A stretch of DNA of 64,000 nt from Prochlorococcus sp. AG-449-J16 (GCA_003209565.1 QCQK01000001.1:50468-114467); one strand, 5' to 3'. Shown: positions 31,754 to 41,996, counted from the stretch's first letter. Notes: generated from the letters alone by a model not told the origin. Made by a program: numbers and translations.

Positions 31754-33925
31754 ATGACTTTTAATCATCTGGTACTTATTGGAGGAGGACACTCAAATGT
31801 TTCTTTATTGAAGAAATGGTTAATGTCTCCGAAATTAATGCCAGAAATTCCTGTTTCAATTATATCTAGAGATTCTCATTTGGTTTATTCGGCGATGTTT
31901 CCATCGGTGCTTTCAAAATCAATTTCTTTAGAAGACAGTTTAATTGATATAAAATCTCTGGCAAAGAATGCAAAAGTATCTTTTATAGAAGAAGAAGTAA
32001 AGGATATTGATTTCAATTTAAAGAAAATTGTTTTAAGTAATAGACCTTCAGTTAATTATTCGAAGTTGGTTCTAAATTATGGAAGTCAAACAATAATTCC
32101 TAAAGGATTTGAGTCACTAGTTAAAAATCGAAAAGCTTTTTCAATTAAACCTTTTTTGAGAGCTTATGACTTAATACAAAAAGAGGATATTTTTGATTTA
32201 GATAATGAACTTCCATTTGTAATAGTTGGGAGTGGACTTGCGGCAATTGAAGTATCATATGCATTGAGAAAAAGATGGAGAGATAGATCTTTAAAATTGT
32301 TATGTGATTCAAGAAAAATTAATCATAGAATTCTAAAAAGTTTACGTAAATATAATATTGATTTAGTTGAAAACCTTAATTTTGATTTTGGTAAGATTCT
32401 TTTATGTACTGGAAATACATCTCCTTTATGGGCACAAAAAAAATTATTAGATTCGGATTCTTATGGCAGAATAATTACAAATCAGAATTTGCAGATAAAA
32501 AAATTCTCTGGAATCTTTGCTGTCGGTGATTGCGCAGTTGTAGGTTCAGCAAAAAGACCAGCATCGGGAGTTTTTGCAGTAAAAGTTGTAAATACATTAG
32601 TACAAAATCTAAAAAAAGATATAGAAGGGAGATCATTAAAAAAGTGGTTTCCTCAAAAGATCGGATTGCAAATAGTAAATATATTTCCAACCCATCATCC
32701 AAAGGCTTTTGCAATTTATCGCAATTTTGTTTTCGGCCCTTCTTTTATTTTTTGGATCTTAAAGCATAAAATTGATCTTAACTTTATTAAAAAGTTCAGA
32801 TCAAAAAGGCTAATTATGAGAAGTAGTGAAAAAAATATTTCATTGAATGATTGCAGAGGATGCGCAGCTAAAATTCCTCAGTTTGTTTTGAACAAATCAT
32901 TAATTAATTCTAAATTAAATTCTTTTGCCTCATCACCTGAAGATTCGGTTGAGATATATCAAAATGGTCAAGATATTATCTTGCAAAGTGTAGATGGGTT
33001 TCCTGCTTTGTTAAGTGATCCTTGGCTTAATGCAAAAATAACTACTTTACATGCTTGCTCAGATTTGTGGGCATGCGGAGCAAAACTTTCATCGGCGCAG
33101 GCTTTAATTTCATTACCAAAAGTTGAAAGGGAATTTCAGAGTTACCTCTTTTCTCAATCACTGCAAGGTATTAAATCAACAGTTGAGGATCATGGAGGTG
33201 AATTACTTGGAGGCCATACTTTCGAGGCAAGAAGTTTAGTAAATAAACCTTATTCATTAGGAATAGATATTTCTTTAACAGTTCAAGGTATTTTAAAAAA
33301 TGGAGCAAAACCATGGCTTAAATCTGGAATGAATATTGGAGATATTCTCATGATGTCTAGACCTTTGGGCATTGGGATTTACTTTGCCGGTCAAATGCAA
33401 AATATTAATATGCTCGGTAGTTCTTCTGAAGCAATTAATAATTTAGTAATGAGTCAGCAATATTTGATTGATGAAATTTATCTTTTTCAAAATCAATTTA
33501 AAGAATCATTAGTCAATGCTGCGACTGACATTACTGGATATGGATTTATTGGACATCTTAAAGAAATGGTTGAATCATCTAATTTGTACAGGCAAAGCAA
33601 TAATCTTGAGCCACTAAAAGTTTTATTAGATTTATTTGCATTTAAAGCTTATCCTGGAGTATTTGATTTAATAAGAAAAGATGTTAAAAGTACTTTTTTT
33701 GAATCTAATAAAGAAATTTTTGACAAAATTTATAAAGTAAATAAGCAAAAAAGAATAATTAATTTTTTAAACGAAAATTTATTAGATCAAGAAACTTTTA
33801 ACGAGAGAATATCATTACTATTAGATCCTCAAACATGTGGTCCCTTATTGATTAGTTGCAATCGTAAATATGAAAATGTTCTAAAGGATAAATGGTACAA
33901 GGTTGGAGAGGTTGTAAAAATGTAA
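31754..33925 (+). CDS. selD: Fusion: FAD/NAD(P)-dependent oxidoreductase domain + selenide, water dikinase
   Basis: N-term LVLIGGGHSNVSLLKKW...IFAVGDCAVV; C-term LNDCRGCAAKIPQFVL...LGGHTFEARSL...ATDITGYGFIGHLKEM...LLDPQTCGPLLIS. Confidence 0.92.
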   Translation: MTFNHLVLIGGGHSNVSLLKKWLMSPKLMPEIPVSIISRDSHLVYSAMFPSVLSKSISLEDSLIDIKSLAKNAKVSFIEEEVKDIDFNLKKIVLSNRPSVNYSKLVLNYGSQTIIPKGFESLVKNRKAFSIKPFLRAYDLIQKEDIFDLDNELPFVIVGSGLAAIEVSYALRKRWRDRSLKLLCDSRKINHRILKSLRKYNIDLVENLNFDFGKILLCTGNTSPLWAQKKLLDSDSYGRIITNQNLQIKKFSGIFAVGDCAVVGSAKRPASGVFAVKVVNTLVQNLKKDIEGRSLKKWFPQKIGLQIVNIFPTHHPKAFAIYRNFVFGPSFIFWILKHKIDLNFIKKFRSKRLIMRSSEKNISLNDCRGCAAKIPQFVLNKSLINSKLNSFASSPEDSVEIYQNGQDIILQSVDGFPALLSDPWLNAKITTLHACSDLWACGAKLSSAQALISLPKVEREFQSYLFSQSLQGIKSTVEDHGGELLGGHTFEARSLVNKPYSLGIDISLTVQGILKNGAKPWLKSGMNIGDILMMSRPLGIGIYFAGQMQNINMLGSSSEAINNLVMSQQYLIDEIYLFQNQFKESLVNAATDITGYGFIGHLKEMVESSNLYRQSNNLEPLKVLLDLFAFKAYPGVFDLIRKDVKSTFFESNKEIFDKIYKVNKQKRIINFLNENLLDQETFNERISLLLDPQTCGPLLISCNRKYENVLKDKWYKVGEVVKM

Positions 33926-35173
33926 TTAATTTCTATTTAATTTGTCAATTTCCAAATATCTTAATCTTTTGATTTCCTTTCCCATTTCCTTCCCTGGTTC
34001 CCATCCTTCTTTTTTTAATGTTTCTCCATCTTTTTTTGATTTTATGAATTTGTAAATAAATAACCACTTAAACAATTTACGCCAGTAAGGTCCTCCATCA
34101 CAAATTAATAATTTGACTGTCTCATCATTAAGGTTTCTGTTCTCAATAAATTCTGTCCAACTTGATGGAGAAAAATGTTTAAAATTTTTTTGGTTTGTAT
34201 TTAATATCTTTTTGATATTTAAATAATCTTCTAATATTTTTATCTCACTATTATTTATCAGAAATCTTTGACATGCTTTTTCTAAATCTTCTGAATCTTT
34301 TAATAAGTAAAGCATATGATTTCCCTTTAACTTCTTAATCCAATTTAGTCCTCTTAAAAACCTTTTATCGATTTTAATATTTTCATTTAATATTGATATA
34401 ATTTCCCATTTATGAATTATCGAAATTACATTAGTCAAATTATCATGTTTGAATATTTCAGCTAGTTCCATTCTTATTCGTATGCCCAGTGCAGGAGGGT
34501 AAATCATTTTCTGATGAGTTTCTGAACTTTTCCATGGCCATTCTCTAACTGTTTCTTGAGATTGTTTGAGGGAATTATTGGAAATATTGAAATCTAACCT
34601 TGAAGCATATTTTGCACATCTAATTAATCTACTCGGATCATCTGAAATACTATTACTGTGAAGTAAGTTCAATCTTTTACTTTTAATATCCGAAATGCCT
34701 CCATAAAGATCATAGATTTTCTTCGTCGAGACCTCGAAGGCTATTGAATTTATAGTGAAATCTCTCCTCTTAAGATCCTCCTCAATATTACTTTTATTTA
34801 CTGTGGGATTTAAGCCTGGAGCAGAATAAATTTCTTTTCTTGCAGAAGCAATATCAATTTTATAGTCATTAATATTTATTTCTACAGTATTGTATAAATT
34901 AAATTCCTTGATTAAACATAAATCTACATTTACAATATTTTTTTTTATAAATTTTGCAAGAGAAATAGAGGATCCTTCAATAACAAGATCAATATCTACA
35001 GGTTTAGAAAACGATTTTTTGTGGAATTTACTAATTAATAAATCTCTTAAATAACCGCCAACAAAAGCTACTTTAGTATTGTTATTAGATTCTATATATT
35101 TAGCAATTAGGTTATATAGATTAAATGGAGTTTTGATTAATTCACCTTGGATGTAATCAGAAATATCGTTCAT
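33926..35173 (-). CDS. CCA tRNA nucleotidyltransferase / poly(A) polymerase family
   Basis: VAFVGGYLRDLLI...DIDLVIEG...EDLKRRDFTINSIAFEV. Confidence 0.92.
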   Translation of the reverse strand: MNDISDYIQGELIKTPFNLYNLIAKYIESNNNTKVAFVGGYLRDLLISKFHKKSFSKPVDIDLVIEGSSISLAKFIKKNIVNVDLCLIKEFNLYNTVEININDYKIDIASARKEIYSAPGLNPTVNKSNIEEDLKRRDFTINSIAFEVSTKKIYDLYGGISDIKSKRLNLLHSNSISDDPSRLIRCAKYASRLDFNISNNSLKQSQETVREWPWKSSETHQKMIYPPALGIRIRMELAEIFKHDNLTNVISIIHKWEIISILNENIKIDKRFLRGLNWIKKLKGNHMLYLLKDSEDLEKACQRFLINNSEIKILEDYLNIKKILNTNQKNFKHFSPSSWTEFIENRNLNDETVKLLICDGGPYWRKLFKWLFIYKFIKSKKDGETLKKEGWEPGKEMGKEIKRLRYLEIDKLNRN

Positions 35174-35178
35174 GAGTT

Positions 35179-37605
35179 TTAACTTATATAACGAATTGGA
35201 GCTAATCTAGGATCTAGAATTTTACTTCCTTTATCGCCAAATTTTACTGCTAAAGATATTTTTTCCCCACTCCCAAAAATATGTATGATTTCACCTTTCC
35301 CAAACTTTGAGTGAATTAGCTTATCTCCAACTATCCAGCTTTTCCCTTTACTGGGACCTGAATATAATTTCCTTACTGCATTTATTGGTTTGTTAACAAA
35401 TTCATTTGGATTGTTTCGATCAACTCTAGTTAAACGATCAAGATGCCAATCTCTTCTAATTGAAGCACCACCAGTTTGTGGTAATTCGCCATCCATTAAA
35501 TCTTCAGGTATTTCTGAAAGAAATATTGAAGGAATTGTTGCTTCACGCATTCCACCCCATAATCTTCTTTCTCTAGCATGACTTAAGAAAACTCTTTCTT
35601 TAGCTCTAGTAATACCTACGTAGCATAATCTTCTTTCCTCTTCAAGAAGTGAGGGAGTATCTACTGATCTATGGCTAGGGAAGAGACCTTGTTCTAGACC
35701 AGTGATAAAAACATTTTGAAATTCTAAACCTTTACTATTATGCAGAGTCATGAGAGTTACAGAGTTGGGATTATTTTTCTTAGTATCATTATCAGTTGTT
35801 AAGGCTGCTGTAGAAAGAAATCCTTCTACATCTCCACTTTCTGTTTCTTCTTCATATTGAGTAGCTGCATTAATTAGTTCTTGTAAGTTATTTCTTCTAT
35901 CTTCAGATTCTTCAGTCCCACTAGAGAGCAAGTCACTTAAATAACCACTTTTTTCTAAGATTAGTTGTAATAGTTGAGCAGGTCCTGAATTTTCAAGATA
36001 ACAAAGTAGTTCATTCATAACTTCAGTAAATTTATTAATTCCTTTTGATGATCGGCCTATTGTTTCTTCAAGACTTTGCTTATCATTAAGAACCTCCCAT
36101 AATGGAATATTTAACCTATTAGATAGTTCATTAAGTTTTTGAATAGTAGTCTTACCAATACCTCTTCTTGGAACATTTATGATTCGTAAAAGACTAACGT
36201 TATCTGAAGAATTAACCAGAACTTTCAAATATGCTATTGCATCTTTAATTTCTCTTCTATCATAAAAACGCAATCCTCCAAAAATTGTATAAGGAATGCG
36301 CCACCTTACAAGAGACTCCTCTAATACTCTTGACTGTGCTCTGGTTCGATATAAAATTGCAAAATTTTTCCAAATTGGGTTTTGATTATGGTTAATGAGT
36401 GATTTTATTTTATTGGTAATTGCTTCTGCCTCGGAAATTTCATCATCACAGCTGAGTAACGTTAAAAGTTCCCCTTTTTCTTTTGTAGCCTTTAAAACTT
36501 TTTCAATTCTTTCAGAGTTGTTTTCAATTAGTGAGTTTGCTGCATCAAGGATATTAGAAGATGACCTATAATTGTCTTCTAATTTAATTAAAGATGATTT
36601 TGTATCATCGTTGATTGAAGTTTTAAAATCTTCTTGAAAGCCAATTAAAATTCTGAAGTCAGCTGCTCTGAAACTATAAATACTTTGATCAGCATCCCCA
36701 ACTACAAAAATTGACCGATCTTCCCAACTAAAGAATTTTTTTGGTTCAGTATTTCCAGCAGTAATTAATTTTATAAGTTCATATTGTGTTCTATTTGTAT
36801 CTTGATATTCGTCAACCAAAATATGTTTAAATCTTTTGTGCCAGTAATCTCGGACTATATCATTTTGCCTCAATAAGAAAACAGGCAAAAGTAGAAGATC
36901 ATCAAAGTCTAAAGAATTATTTTTTGAAAGAGAAATTCTATATCTCTTATAGGCTTCTGCAACTGTTTTATCAAAATTATTATCTGCTTTTTCTAAAAGA
37001 TCATTCGAAGTTAGGCATTGATTTTTAGCATTACTTATTAATCTTTTAATCTTTTTGGGATCATATCTTTTAGGGTCAAGATTCATATCTTGACTGATAA
37101 TTTCTTTAACTAATGTTTGGGAATCTGTTTCATCGTAAATTGAAAATTGCCTTGTCCATTTTAGCCCTTCTGGATCAGTATATTTTTCAATATCGTATCT
37201 CAGAAGTCTTGAAAATAAAGAATGGAAAGTACCGATCCAAAGATTCTGAAGCCTCTCTTGGTAAACGTTTGTTCTTAATTGATTTTGATCAATTTCTTTT
37301 AGAGTTGTCCAAGGCTGACCAAATTGATTTAAAGCTAATTCTTGGGCTAGAAGAACCTCTAATCTTGCTTTCATTTCTTTAGCAGCTTTGTTAGTAAAAG
37401 TAACTGCCAGAATGTTATAGGGATCTATAGAATTATTTTCAATAAGATTTGCAATTCTGTGTGTAAGAGCCTTAGTTTTTCCGCTACCTGCACCTGCCAC
37501 AACTAATAATGGACCATAAACATGTTTTACTGCTTGAAGTTGCTCATTATTTAGAGAATTAAAGAGAAAATTGTTGGTTTGAGGCACTTTTGGAAGGGTT
37601 TTCAA
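35179..37605 (-). CDS. UvrD/PcrA/Rep-type DNA helicase
   Basis: LNNEQLQAVKHVYGPLLVVAGAGSGKTKALTHRI...HILVDEYQDTNRTQYELI...VGDADQSIYSFRAAD...LMTLHNSKGLEF. Confidence 0.97.
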   Translation of the reverse strand: MKTLPKVPQTNNFLFNSLNNEQLQAVKHVYGPLLVVAGAGSGKTKALTHRIANLIENNSIDPYNILAVTFTNKAAKEMKARLEVLLAQELALNQFGQPWTTLKEIDQNQLRTNVYQERLQNLWIGTFHSLFSRLLRYDIEKYTDPEGLKWTRQFSIYDETDSQTLVKEIISQDMNLDPKRYDPKKIKRLISNAKNQCLTSNDLLEKADNNFDKTVAEAYKRYRISLSKNNSLDFDDLLLLPVFLLRQNDIVRDYWHKRFKHILVDEYQDTNRTQYELIKLITAGNTEPKKFFSWEDRSIFVVGDADQSIYSFRAADFRILIGFQEDFKTSINDDTKSSLIKLEDNYRSSSNILDAANSLIENNSERIEKVLKATKEKGELLTLLSCDDEISEAEAITNKIKSLINHNQNPIWKNFAILYRTRAQSRVLEESLVRWRIPYTIFGGLRFYDRREIKDAIAYLKVLVNSSDNVSLLRIINVPRRGIGKTTIQKLNELSNRLNIPLWEVLNDKQSLEETIGRSSKGINKFTEVMNELLCYLENSGPAQLLQLILEKSGYLSDLLSSGTEESEDRRNNLQELINAATQYEEETESGDVEGFLSTAALTTDNDTKKNNPNSVTLMTLHNSKGLEFQNVFITGLEQGLFPSHRSVDTPSLLEEERRLCYVGITRAKERVFLSHARERRLWGGMREATIPSIFLSEIPEDLMDGELPQTGGASIRRDWHLDRLTRVDRNNPNEFVNKPINAVRKLYSGPSKGKSWIVGDKLIHSKFGKGEIIHIFGSGEKISLAVKFGDKGSKILDPRLAPIRYIS

Positions 37606-37608
37606 AAA

Positions 37609-37815
37609 TTAGACTTTACTATGGGGTTCAGATTCCGTTTCTAATTCTTCTAATGCTTTTTTTAAATTGATAAGTTCATTGTTGTTATTTATTATTTCTT
37701 CAAATTTATTTTGAGGCATCCTTAATTTAATACTTCGATCAAGAATTTCTTTTTCCAATCTCTTTTTATATGAGGAAATAAGTTTCTTTGATAATTTTAA
37801 ATCTTGTTGATCCAA
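37609..37815 (-). CDS. Small predicted coiled-coil protein, unknown function
   Basis: 68-aa charged ORF directly upstream (same strand) of the helicase gene. Confidence 0.5.
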   Translation of the reverse strand: MDQQDLKLSKKLISSYKKRLEKEILDRSIKLRMPQNKFEEIINNNNELINLKKALEELETESEPHSKV

Positions 37816-37994
37816 AACTTTGTTTAAAACCTAATTTTATACTAGCGGAAAAAATTTTTTTATTTGAATTATTTTAAATATCACTTTGGAATAAAGTTAT
37901 TAATTAAGAAGCGTTGCGTTAATTTTGAAATTGAATTGTTTTCACTAGTTTTGTACTATTCTAAGATTCGAACTTTAAATTTTTTACTTCAGGA

Positions 37995-38507
37995 ATGTCA
38001 GTTTCAAAGAATAATAAAATATTGTCTTCTGATATTAAATTAAATGATTTAAGTAATATAAAAGAATTTATTAATAGTGCAAATTCAAGATTAGATTCAA
38101 TAACCTCAATAACCAATAATTCGCATGCAATTGCAGCAGACGCTGTAACTGCGATGATTTGCGAAAATCAAGATTCAGTTAATTCAAAAATATCTTTAAA
38201 TACAACTAATAAGATGTCCGTTTGTTTAAGAGATGGAGAAATAATCCTAAGAATTGTTGCTTATCTTTTAATTTCTAATGACGAAACAGTTTTAGAAAAA
38301 AGTTGTTTGAAGGATCTTAAAAATACTTATCTTGCTCTTGGGGTGCCTTTAAGAAATGCAAGAAGGGTTATTGAATTAATGCGAGATGCAACAATCTCTG
38401 ATTTAAATTCTACAGTTAATAATATAGAGGGAAACAAAAGCTTCCTTCCTGATTTAATTTCTGAAACAGAGTTTCAATTTGAAAGGATAATTAATCTCTT
38501 AAACTAG
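37995..38507 (+). CDS. cpeB: Divergent phycoerythrin beta subunit
   Basis: [13 protein letters not shown]...[19 protein letters not shown]...[10 protein letters not shown] phycobiliprotein signature. Confidence 0.93.
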   Translation: MSVSKNNKILSSDIKLNDLSNIKEFINSANSRLDSITSITNNSHAIAADAVTAMICENQDSVNSKISLNTTNKMSVCLRDGEIILRIVAYLLISNDETVLEKSCLKDLKNTYLALGVPLRNARRVIELMRDATISDLNSTVNNIEGNKSFLPDLISETEFQFERIINLLN

Positions 38508-39042
38508 CTAAATTTCTTATTTCAGAAGTATGGGAAGTCTGTACTACTGAGTTATTTTCCAGATTTCTAGTAGTGGAGAATCTGGATCTTATGTGTGTGG
38601 ATAAAAAGGAAATTCTCTCTTCAGAAACTGTTGATTTGTAAAAAGTTTGAATGTGTAAATTATTTTGTTCATCAACGTAATAATTGGATGATGAAATAAA
38701 AGATTCTGTATAACCTTTATTTCGCAAGACAATTCCTGAATTTACATCCTTGGGCAAAAATATCAAAATTGTTTCATCTCCCTCATTTTTATCATCATCT
38801 TCCCAATCACTAATAGCTTGCCATTTTATGGAAATGGCTATGCTCTGTAGGTTCAAGCCTAATTTGTGATTTTTAAAAATCTTAGTAACTTTTTTATTTT
38901 TAGAGTTGATATGTTTTATATGTATTTTACTTGTTGAGTTTTCAAATTCCTGAAAAGCTAAAGTATGAGTGCTTCTTATGGATTTCCACTCTCCTATACT
39001 TTTTTCGATAAATTGATTAATTGTTGTTAAATTCTTCGTCAA
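38491..39042 (-). CDS. cpeS: CpeS/CpcS-type phycobilin lyase (TTG start)
   Basis: [31 protein letters not shown]...ISIKWQ; ...[28 protein letters not shown]. Confidence 0.88.
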   Translation of the reverse strand: MTKNLTTINQFIEKSIGEWKSIRSTHTLAFQEFENSTSKIHIKHINSKNKKVTKIFKNHKLGLNLQSIAISIKWQAISDWEDDDKNEGDETILIFLPKDVNSGIVLRNKGYTESFISSSNYYVDEQNNLHIQTFYKSTVSEERISFLSTHIRSRFSTTRNLENNSVVQTSHTSEIRNLASLRD

Positions 39043-39196
39043 GTTTATCTTCTGCTGAATGATTTTCTGCTTTTTGAATCATTCTTACCATTGAATCCAC
39101 CATTAATCTCTTTGCAGAGGTTACTTTTAATCCAGAAGGTGTGGTTGATATTTGTTCCCCAGGGCGATCATGTGAAGTTGGTCTAAATGGAGTCAT
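39017..39196 (-). CDS. Small conserved-looking ORF (59 aa), unknown function, overlapping cpeS start; absent from ORF track
   Basis: [62 protein letters not shown] start, 26-nt overlap with cpeS. Confidence 0.6.
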   Translation of the reverse strand: MTPFRPTSHDRPGEQISTTPSGLKVTSAKRLMVDSMVRMIQKAENHSAEDKLDEEFNNN

Positions 39197-39311
39197 CTAA
39201 AAACTTTAAAAATTAATCGATTACTATTCTTGCATGAATTCTTATTCATATAGTTCTTGTTTGCAAAAATGTCATATCTTTATTATTTAATGCGGAATTT
39301 TAACTGTTTTG

Positions 39312-39947
39312 TTATTTAGGCATTTTATTTTTTGCTAATCCTGAAAGAGTCGCTAATGCAAACATTCCCAATAGAGCAATTCCTAGAAATAATCCTGCTC
39401 CCTGGCTAACCCCAGCTCCCACTGCTACAAGTATAGAGTCACTGATTAGAAGACTTATTAATAATGCTGGAGTAAATATTTTCCAGCGAGTTCCTCCAAT
39501 ACCAATTGCGTAGCTTAGAAAATCAAAAAGGCCAGTCATTAGTAAACCAGTCATAAGAAAGAAATTTTCTTCTAGTTGGTTTTGATTAAAACTTTCAATT
39601 TTTTTCATTGCTTTCGGTCCTACTAAATTACGTACTGGAACCCGACCATAATTTCTTGCAATAAAGAAAGCAGCTTGGCAAAAAACGATATCAGAAAAAA
39701 TTATAGTCATGTAACCTTTTTGAAATCCTAATAATGAACCAGCTAGCAAAGAATAAGCTGAACTTGGAAGAGCTGGTAAAATAATACTTACTCCTCTCAG
39801 TATGAAAATTCCGAATGGTGCCCAAATCCCCATACTTTCTATTTTGTTCCTAAGGGGTTCAATCCCATAATTTTGAATTAAATAAATCAAAACAACAAAT
39901 ATTGCGATAAAAAAAACTATTGAGAGAAATTTCTGTATTTTATTCAT
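39312..39947 (-). CDS. TVP38/TMEM64 (SNARE-associated/DedA-like) membrane protein
   Basis: Multiple TM helices; GIFILRGVSIILPALPSSAYSLLAGSLLGFQKGYMTIIFSDIVF. Confidence 0.85.
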   Translation of the reverse strand: MNKIQKFLSIVFFIAIFVVLIYLIQNYGIEPLRNKIESMGIWAPFGIFILRGVSIILPALPSSAYSLLAGSLLGFQKGYMTIIFSDIVFCQAAFFIARNYGRVPVRNLVGPKAMKKIESFNQNQLEENFFLMTGLLMTGLFDFLSYAIGIGGTRWKIFTPALLISLLISDSILVAVGAGVSQGAGLFLGIALLGMFALATLSGLAKNKMPK

Positions 39948-40096
39948 TATTTTCTAGTAAATTTATTGGAAGTAAATTCTTAATTTAATATTTGATTGTA
40001 TCTATAATAGAAATACTAATCAATAAAAATTTTTACAAATTTTTAATCTTATTTTCACTTCCTAAAAAAGATTTTTGTATTTCAGAATTATTCATG

Positions 40097-40513
40097 CTTG
40101 ATTCTAAGAATAGAGTTAGTTCAATCATTATTAGACATTGCATGGGTATAGTCCTTTCGATAATCTTTTCCATTTATATTTCAATTAAACAATCATACGC
40201 TTTGCCTCATGAATGGGTTGGAGCCCCTAAAAGTGAATATGGAGAACAGTTATGGGATAGACAAAGTATTAAAAGGAATGAGGATGGTTCTGTGAGAGTA
40301 TTGAGTAAATTTATTCCCAAAACAAAAAGTGAAATTACTAAGGATATTCTCTATACAATGGATATCAATTGTTTTGAAAAATCATTTAGAGACGTTGATG
40401 TCTCTACAGATGAACAAAATAGTAATTTAAATGATTTAGCTGATTGGCAAGATCCAAATGGAGATAAACTGATTTTGGGTATTATTGGTCAAGTCTGCAG
40501 AGTCGAAAACTAA
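40097..40513 (+). CDS. Predicted secreted/membrane-anchored protein of unknown function (ORF-track start 39992 probably too early)
   Basis: Signal-like MLDSKNRVSSIIIRHCMGIVLSIIFSIYISIKQSYALPHEWVGAPKSEYGEQLWDRQSIKRNEDGSVRV. Confidence 0.65.
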   Translation, partial: LDSKNRVSSIIIRHCMGIVLSIIFSIYISIKQSYALPHEWVGAPKSEYGEQLWDRQSIKRNEDGSVRVLSKFIPKTKSEITKDILYTMDINCFEKSFRDVDVSTDEQNSNLNDLADWQDPNGDKLILGIIGQVCRVEN

Positions 40514-40574
40514 AAATTTTCAATTAAAAATAAAATTACAAAAAAATCACGAGTTCTTAATCCCCTAAAAGTAT

Positions 40575-40600
40575 AAAACCCCATCTCAGATGGGGTTTTA
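40575..40600 (-). terminator. Rho-independent terminator-like hairpin downstream of tRNA-Phe
   Basis: aaaaCCCCATCtcaGATGGGGtttt: 7-bp GC-rich stem with flanking A/T run. Confidence 0.8.
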
Positions 40601-40604
40601 AAGG

Positions 40605-40677
40605 TGCCAGGACCCAGATTTGAACTGGGGACACGGCGATTTTCAGTCGCCTGCTCTACCAACTGAGCTATCCCGGC
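40605..40677 (-). tRNA. tRNA-Phe(GAA)
   Basis: Reverse complement GCCGGGATAGCTCAGTTGGTAGAGCAGGCGACTGAAAATCGCCGTGTCCCCAGTTCAAATCTGGGTCCTGGCA. Confidence 0.97.
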
Positions 40678-40766
40678 TCTAACCTATATACTCTAAATTA
40701 AGATGTGTAGTTTGTGAAACCCTTTTCATTAAAAATTTTATATCTTTATCAAATATCAAATAATTA

Positions 40767-41996
40767 TTATTTTGAATTAATCGCTAATAAGGCAGTACCA
40801 AAAGAGGTGGTTTTATTACATGAAACTATTGGTATATTTATAATTTTTTCTCTTATTTTTCTCCACTGAGGGTTTTTTGAACCTCCACCAATAGTAATAA
40901 TTTTTTTTGGAAGTGAACCTGTTAGTTCTCTTAGTTTTTCCCATCCTTTCAATTCAATCTTAGCTAGACCCTCGAATAAAGCCTGTAAATAAAGTGCGTC
41001 GCTTACTGGTCTAGGACCAAGAATTGGCTCTAAATTAGAATTGTTAATAGGAAATCTCTCCCCTTTACTATTAAGAGGTAGAAGATTTAAAGAGGTGTTT
41101 ATCGATGGATTTATTTGTCGACTAAGTTCTTTAATTTCTAAATCAGAAAAGAATTTAGACAATATACCGCATCCAGCGTTTGATGCTCCGCCACATACCC
41201 AATCACCATTGACTCTATGTGTTGTTATTCCTTGTTCTTTTATAGGATTATCAATCTTTTTTTTGACCACTATGGTTGTTCCTAAAACGGTGAGGCCATC
41301 TTCTTTCCCTAAATCTGCAGCTATTACACTTGCATTAGAATCAGTAGTGCCTGAAATTAATATTAAGTTCTTATTTAAGTTAAATCTTTCTGCTAAATTA
41401 GAATTTACCTTACCAATGCTTCGCCCACTTTTTATTATTTGAGGTAAGCATTTTTGCCATGAAGTATAAAGATAACTTTTGGGCCATGATTCATTTTTTA
41501 GATCCCAACCAAGCTTGAGATTATTACCTTCTTCTCCATGAGTCCAATCTTTTAAGAACCAGCCAGTTATCCAATCAGATTGATGTCTTAAAAGAATATT
41601 AGTTCCATATTTTTCTATTAGTTTTAATGCTTTAGCGAGACTACTATAGGGTGTTTGTAAATGATCTTCTCCAGAAGTTAACGAATCAACAAGGAGCTTA
41701 TGTTCATTACATGCTTCGTAATAAGGTATTGCTTCTCCTATCGGATCTCCATTTACATTAGAAGCTGTCAAAGTTCCTGAGGTGCCAGATATAGCTAATT
41801 TATTAAGGTTATTTTTTACCTCAATAGGTAAACTATATAGGAGTTTTTCACAAGAATTTATCCAAGAATTAGGATTTTTAAAGCTGTTTAGATAAGGAAC
41901 TGAATTAGAAAGCACTAATTCTTTATGAGGATTAATTATAGATATCCTTGCTCCACTTGTTCCAAAATCTAAACCCCCATAAAAATTATCAGGCAT
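40767..41996 (-). CDS. FGGY-family carbohydrate kinase
   Basis: YGGLDFGTSGARISIIN...LAISGTSGTLTASN...LGTTIVVKK...KIITIGGGSKNPQWRKI. Confidence 0.9.
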   Translation of the reverse strand: MPDNFYGGLDFGTSGARISIINPHKELVLSNSVPYLNSFKNPNSWINSCEKLLYSLPIEVKNNLNKLAISGTSGTLTASNVNGDPIGEAIPYYEACNEHKLLVDSLTSGEDHLQTPYSSLAKALKLIEKYGTNILLRHQSDWITGWFLKDWTHGEEGNNLKLGWDLKNESWPKSYLYTSWQKCLPQIIKSGRSIGKVNSNLAERFNLNKNLILISGTTDSNASVIAADLGKEDGLTVLGTTIVVKKKIDNPIKEQGITTHRVNGDWVCGGASNAGCGILSKFFSDLEIKELSRQINPSINTSLNLLPLNSKGERFPINNSNLEPILGPRPVSDALYLQALFEGLAKIELKGWEKLRELTGSLPKKIITIGGGSKNPQWRKIREKIINIPIVSCNKTTSFGTALLAINSK

